From the NCBI GenBank assembly GCA_013140935.1, contig JABFSD010000767.1:1-7682 (forward strand): a DNA stretch of 7,682 nucleotides, read 5' to 3'. This stretch comes from Acidobacteriota bacterium (GTDB lineage Bacteria > Acidobacteriota > Blastocatellia > RBC074). The notes under the pieces were generated by a model that made no database searches, was not told the origin of the DNA, and worked only from the letters and a program-made list of their open reading frames with translations. The position numbers were made by a program, and so were the translations under genes. Shown piece after piece: positions 6,541-7,682 of this stretch (position 1 is its first letter; every line of letters begins with the position of its first letter).

Positions 6541-7602
6541 TCAGTGCTCGGCAAATGCCTGCTTGAAGTCAAACTCCGTACGCCGCTGCCAGATGGTCAG
6601 CGCACAAGCGGCGAGTTTGCGTGCGAGCGATAGGCGCGCCAGTTCGGGGCGCGTACCGCGCTCCACCAGGCGCTCGTAGTAGGTGCGGATGGGTTCGTAG
6701 CGCAGCGCCGTCAGCGCCGCACTTTTGAACACCTGCTTGAGGCGCGGATTGTGATTACGATTCAACCCGCGCGTAGACACCTTCTGGCGCTGTTTGAGAA
6801 TCTGGCCTCCCACGATCTGATAGTCTGCGCTGGAGCGAGTCGTCACCGCGAACCCGCAGTAAGGCCAGAACTGTCGTTTCGTGCGAAAGCGTTGCGGTGT
6901 GCCGACGATGGCCAGCAATTGCGCTACGCGCACGGAGCCGAAGCCGGGCAGCTTCATCAGAAGCGCGTAGTCCGGGTGCTTACGCGCCTGCGCCACCAAA
7001 CGTTGTTTAGCCTGTTTGCGCAGCGTCGTGAGTGCGGCGATTTGATCCAGCAACGCCGTCGCCCGAAAGCGCGTGGCTTCGTCGGGCAGTTTGGCTACCC
7101 ATTCGGTCCGTGATTCTGCGCCGTAAATGGCGTGGCCGTCGCACTCAATCCCGCGCCCGCGATAGAGCGCCTTCAACCGATTCTGACTGCGCGTCGTATC
7201 TTCCACCAGATTGTCGTAGGCGCGGCACAGTTCTTTGAGTTGCTGTTGCTGCTGATCGCCCTTGTAGACGGCCTTCACCGCGCCCAACCGCAGCAATTGT
7301 GCGAGTGTCTGCGCGTCATCGTCATCGGATTTATTGCCGTCCTCGATCAACTTGTTGTAGCGCGGATCACAGACGGTGACGGCTGCGACCAGTGGTTTGA
7401 GTAGTTGATAGAGCCAAGCGGAATGGGTTCCTTCTTCAAAGACCAGTTCCACTTTGCCGCTTAAGCCACGAAAGAAATCGCCGAGTGGTTCGGCTTTGGT
7501 TTTGACTTGGGCGCGACTCTCAAACTGGCCGCGCTCGTTCAAAACCACAATTACAGTTATTGCCTTGTGAACATCCATGCCCACATACTTGATATTACTC
7601 AT
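6541..7602 (-). CDS. IS110-family DEDD transposase (bridge-RNA-guided recombinase type)
   Basis: This is a 353-residue protein of normal family length that catalyses excision and insertion of the element, in known relatives guided by an element-encoded bridge RNA. The N-terminal RuvC-like DEDD domain shows Asp10 in YVGMDVHK, Glu56 (or Glu57) in LVFEEGTHSAWLY, and Asp93 and Asp96 in NKSDDDDAQTLAQLL. A helical middle follows, with a Gln run at 117-121. The C-terminal Transposase_20 domain begins near LLMKLPGFGSVRVAQLL (214-230) and continues through FWPYCGFAVTTRSSADY, where Ser257 or Ser258 is the likely catalytic serine known from this family. I start it at the ATG at 7602 because AAGGAGG (7609-7615) stands 6 bases before it; a longer frame from 7674 would run through the inverted repeat and this ribosome site. 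All catalytic positions are present, so the protein looks functional. A 60-base sample (6601-6660) is 43/60 G+C, much higher than the neighbouring exported-protein gene, consistent with separate origin. Confidence 0.95.
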   Translation of the reverse strand: MSNIKYVGMDVHKAITVIVVLNERGQFESRAQVKTKAEPLGDFFRGLSGKVELVFEEGTHSAWLYQLLKPLVAAVTVCDPRYNKLIEDGNKSDDDDAQTLAQLLRLGAVKAVYKGDQQQQQLKELCRAYDNLVEDTTRSQNRLKALYRGRGIECDGHAIYGAESRTEWVAKLPDEATRFRATALLDQIAALTTLRKQAKQRLVAQARKHPDYALLMKLPGFGSVRVAQLLAIVGTPQRFRTKRQFWPYCGFAVTTRSSADYQIVGGQILKQRQKVSTRGLNRNHNPRLKQVFKSAALTALRYEPIRTYYERLVERGTRPELARLSLARKLAACALTIWQRRTEFDFKQAFAEH

Positions 7603-7608
7603 CGGACG

Positions 7609-7615
7609 CCTCCTT
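7609..7615 (-). promoter_or_regulatory. Shine-Dalgarno site of the transposase
   Basis: On the - strand this reads AAGGAGG, six bases before the ATG at 7602. It fixes the start of the transposase and rules out the longer upstream frame. Its 3' edge overlaps GGCGTCC, one arm of a 7-bp inverted repeat (7604-7610 with 7662-7668), so a hairpin in a longer transcript could cover it. Confidence 0.85.
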
Positions 7616-7666
7616 GCTATTGGTAATCTCGAACTTCGCAATTCAAGACTACTATTAGCGGGGCGT

Positions 7667-7675
7667 CCTTTCATA
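7667..7675 (-). repeat. Subterminal inverted repeat, transposase 5' side
   Basis: CCTTTCATA on the + strand (TATGAAAGG on the - strand), partner of 6152-6160. It lies 65 bases upstream of the transposase ATG and only 7 bases from the window edge, so the element tip may be just inside or outside the window. Confidence 0.5.
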
Positions 7676-7678
7676 TTA
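7673..7678 (-). promoter_or_regulatory. TAATAT box (-10 type) at the transposase-side IS end
   Basis: On the - strand TAATAT is one base from the TATAAT consensus and overlaps the subterminal repeat by three bases. It points toward the transposase, about 70 bases before the ATG. Any -35 for the integrated copy would lie beyond the window edge. Confidence 0.3.
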
Positions 7679-7682
7679 CGTT

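Larger units (their letters stand above)
6152..7675 (-). mobile_element. IS110-superfamily insertion sequence, IS1111-like layout
   Basis: The element carries one DEDD transposase on the - strand. TATGAAAGG at 6152-6160 is matched by CCTTTCATA at 7667-7675, a 9-bp inverted repeat extending to 11 of 13 (TATGAAAGGgaGC against TATGAAAGGacGC). IS1111-group members have short subterminal rather than terminal inverted repeats and a long structured region 3' of the transposase; both fit here. The coordinates given run from repeat to repeat (1,524 bp). The real tips should lie a few bases outside, near 6140-6151 and near or just past the window's right edge. No target duplication is expected for this family and none can be tested. 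A 9-bp match alone between two regions of this size is not rare, so the ends are tentative. Confidence 0.6.

Noticed and set aside
6751..7404. Overlapping open frames opposite the transposase.
   Set aside because: GC-rich shadow frames antisense to a clear DEDD transposase; the products are Arg-rich and featureless.

Overview
The window has two parts. Left (1-6121, + strand) is the 3' end of a very large Rhs/YD-repeat polymorphic-toxin gene, followed by a small overlapping gene for an exported protein. Right (about 6140-7682, - strand) is an IS110-superfamily insertion sequence with an intact DEDD transposase and a long non-coding region 3' of it. No rRNA, tRNA or CRISPR array was seen.

The host is probably a Gram-negative soil-type bacterium. 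The Rhs N-terminal block (LAGRGLDLPLALTYNSRVW) and the C-terminal HExxH domain resemble, from memory, large Rhs proteins of Acidobacteriota (Blastocatellia). This is an impression, not a search result.

Rhs locus: the gene is cut by the window's left edge. Its reading frame breaks once, at the GGGAAA run at 1202-1207, where one extra base separates two parts that otherwise read as one protein of about 1,840 residues within the window. Order along the protein: N-terminal Rhs block, YD-repeat shell, RHS core ending in NLYAYVGGDP and IDPEG, a hydrophobic segment, a Gly-rich linker holding two identical 11-residue peptides, and a C-terminal domain with the zincin motif HELRH. The next gene overlaps the Rhs stop by 11 bases and encodes a 206-residue protein with a signal peptide and a probable beta-sandwich. 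By position it is the candidate immunity protein. Base composition drops in hand-counted samples from this toxin/partner cassette, as expected for exchangeable toxin tips.

Insertion sequence: the transposase (353 aa) has all the expected DEDD residues and a strong Shine-Dalgarno. A 9-bp inverted repeat (11/13 extended) lies near both presumed ends, 6152-6160 and 7667-7675. Together with the ~390-base region 3' of the transposase, this fits the IS1111 subgroup, in which the bridge RNA is encoded at that end. Within this region an 11-base word is exactly complementary to sequence at the element's edge and sits in the loop of a predicted stem-loop, which makes it a candidate guide. A TTGACA box at one end and TAATAT at the other could form a promoter when the ends join in a circle. 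The element lies about 30 bp after the stop codon of the partner gene and leaves that gene intact.
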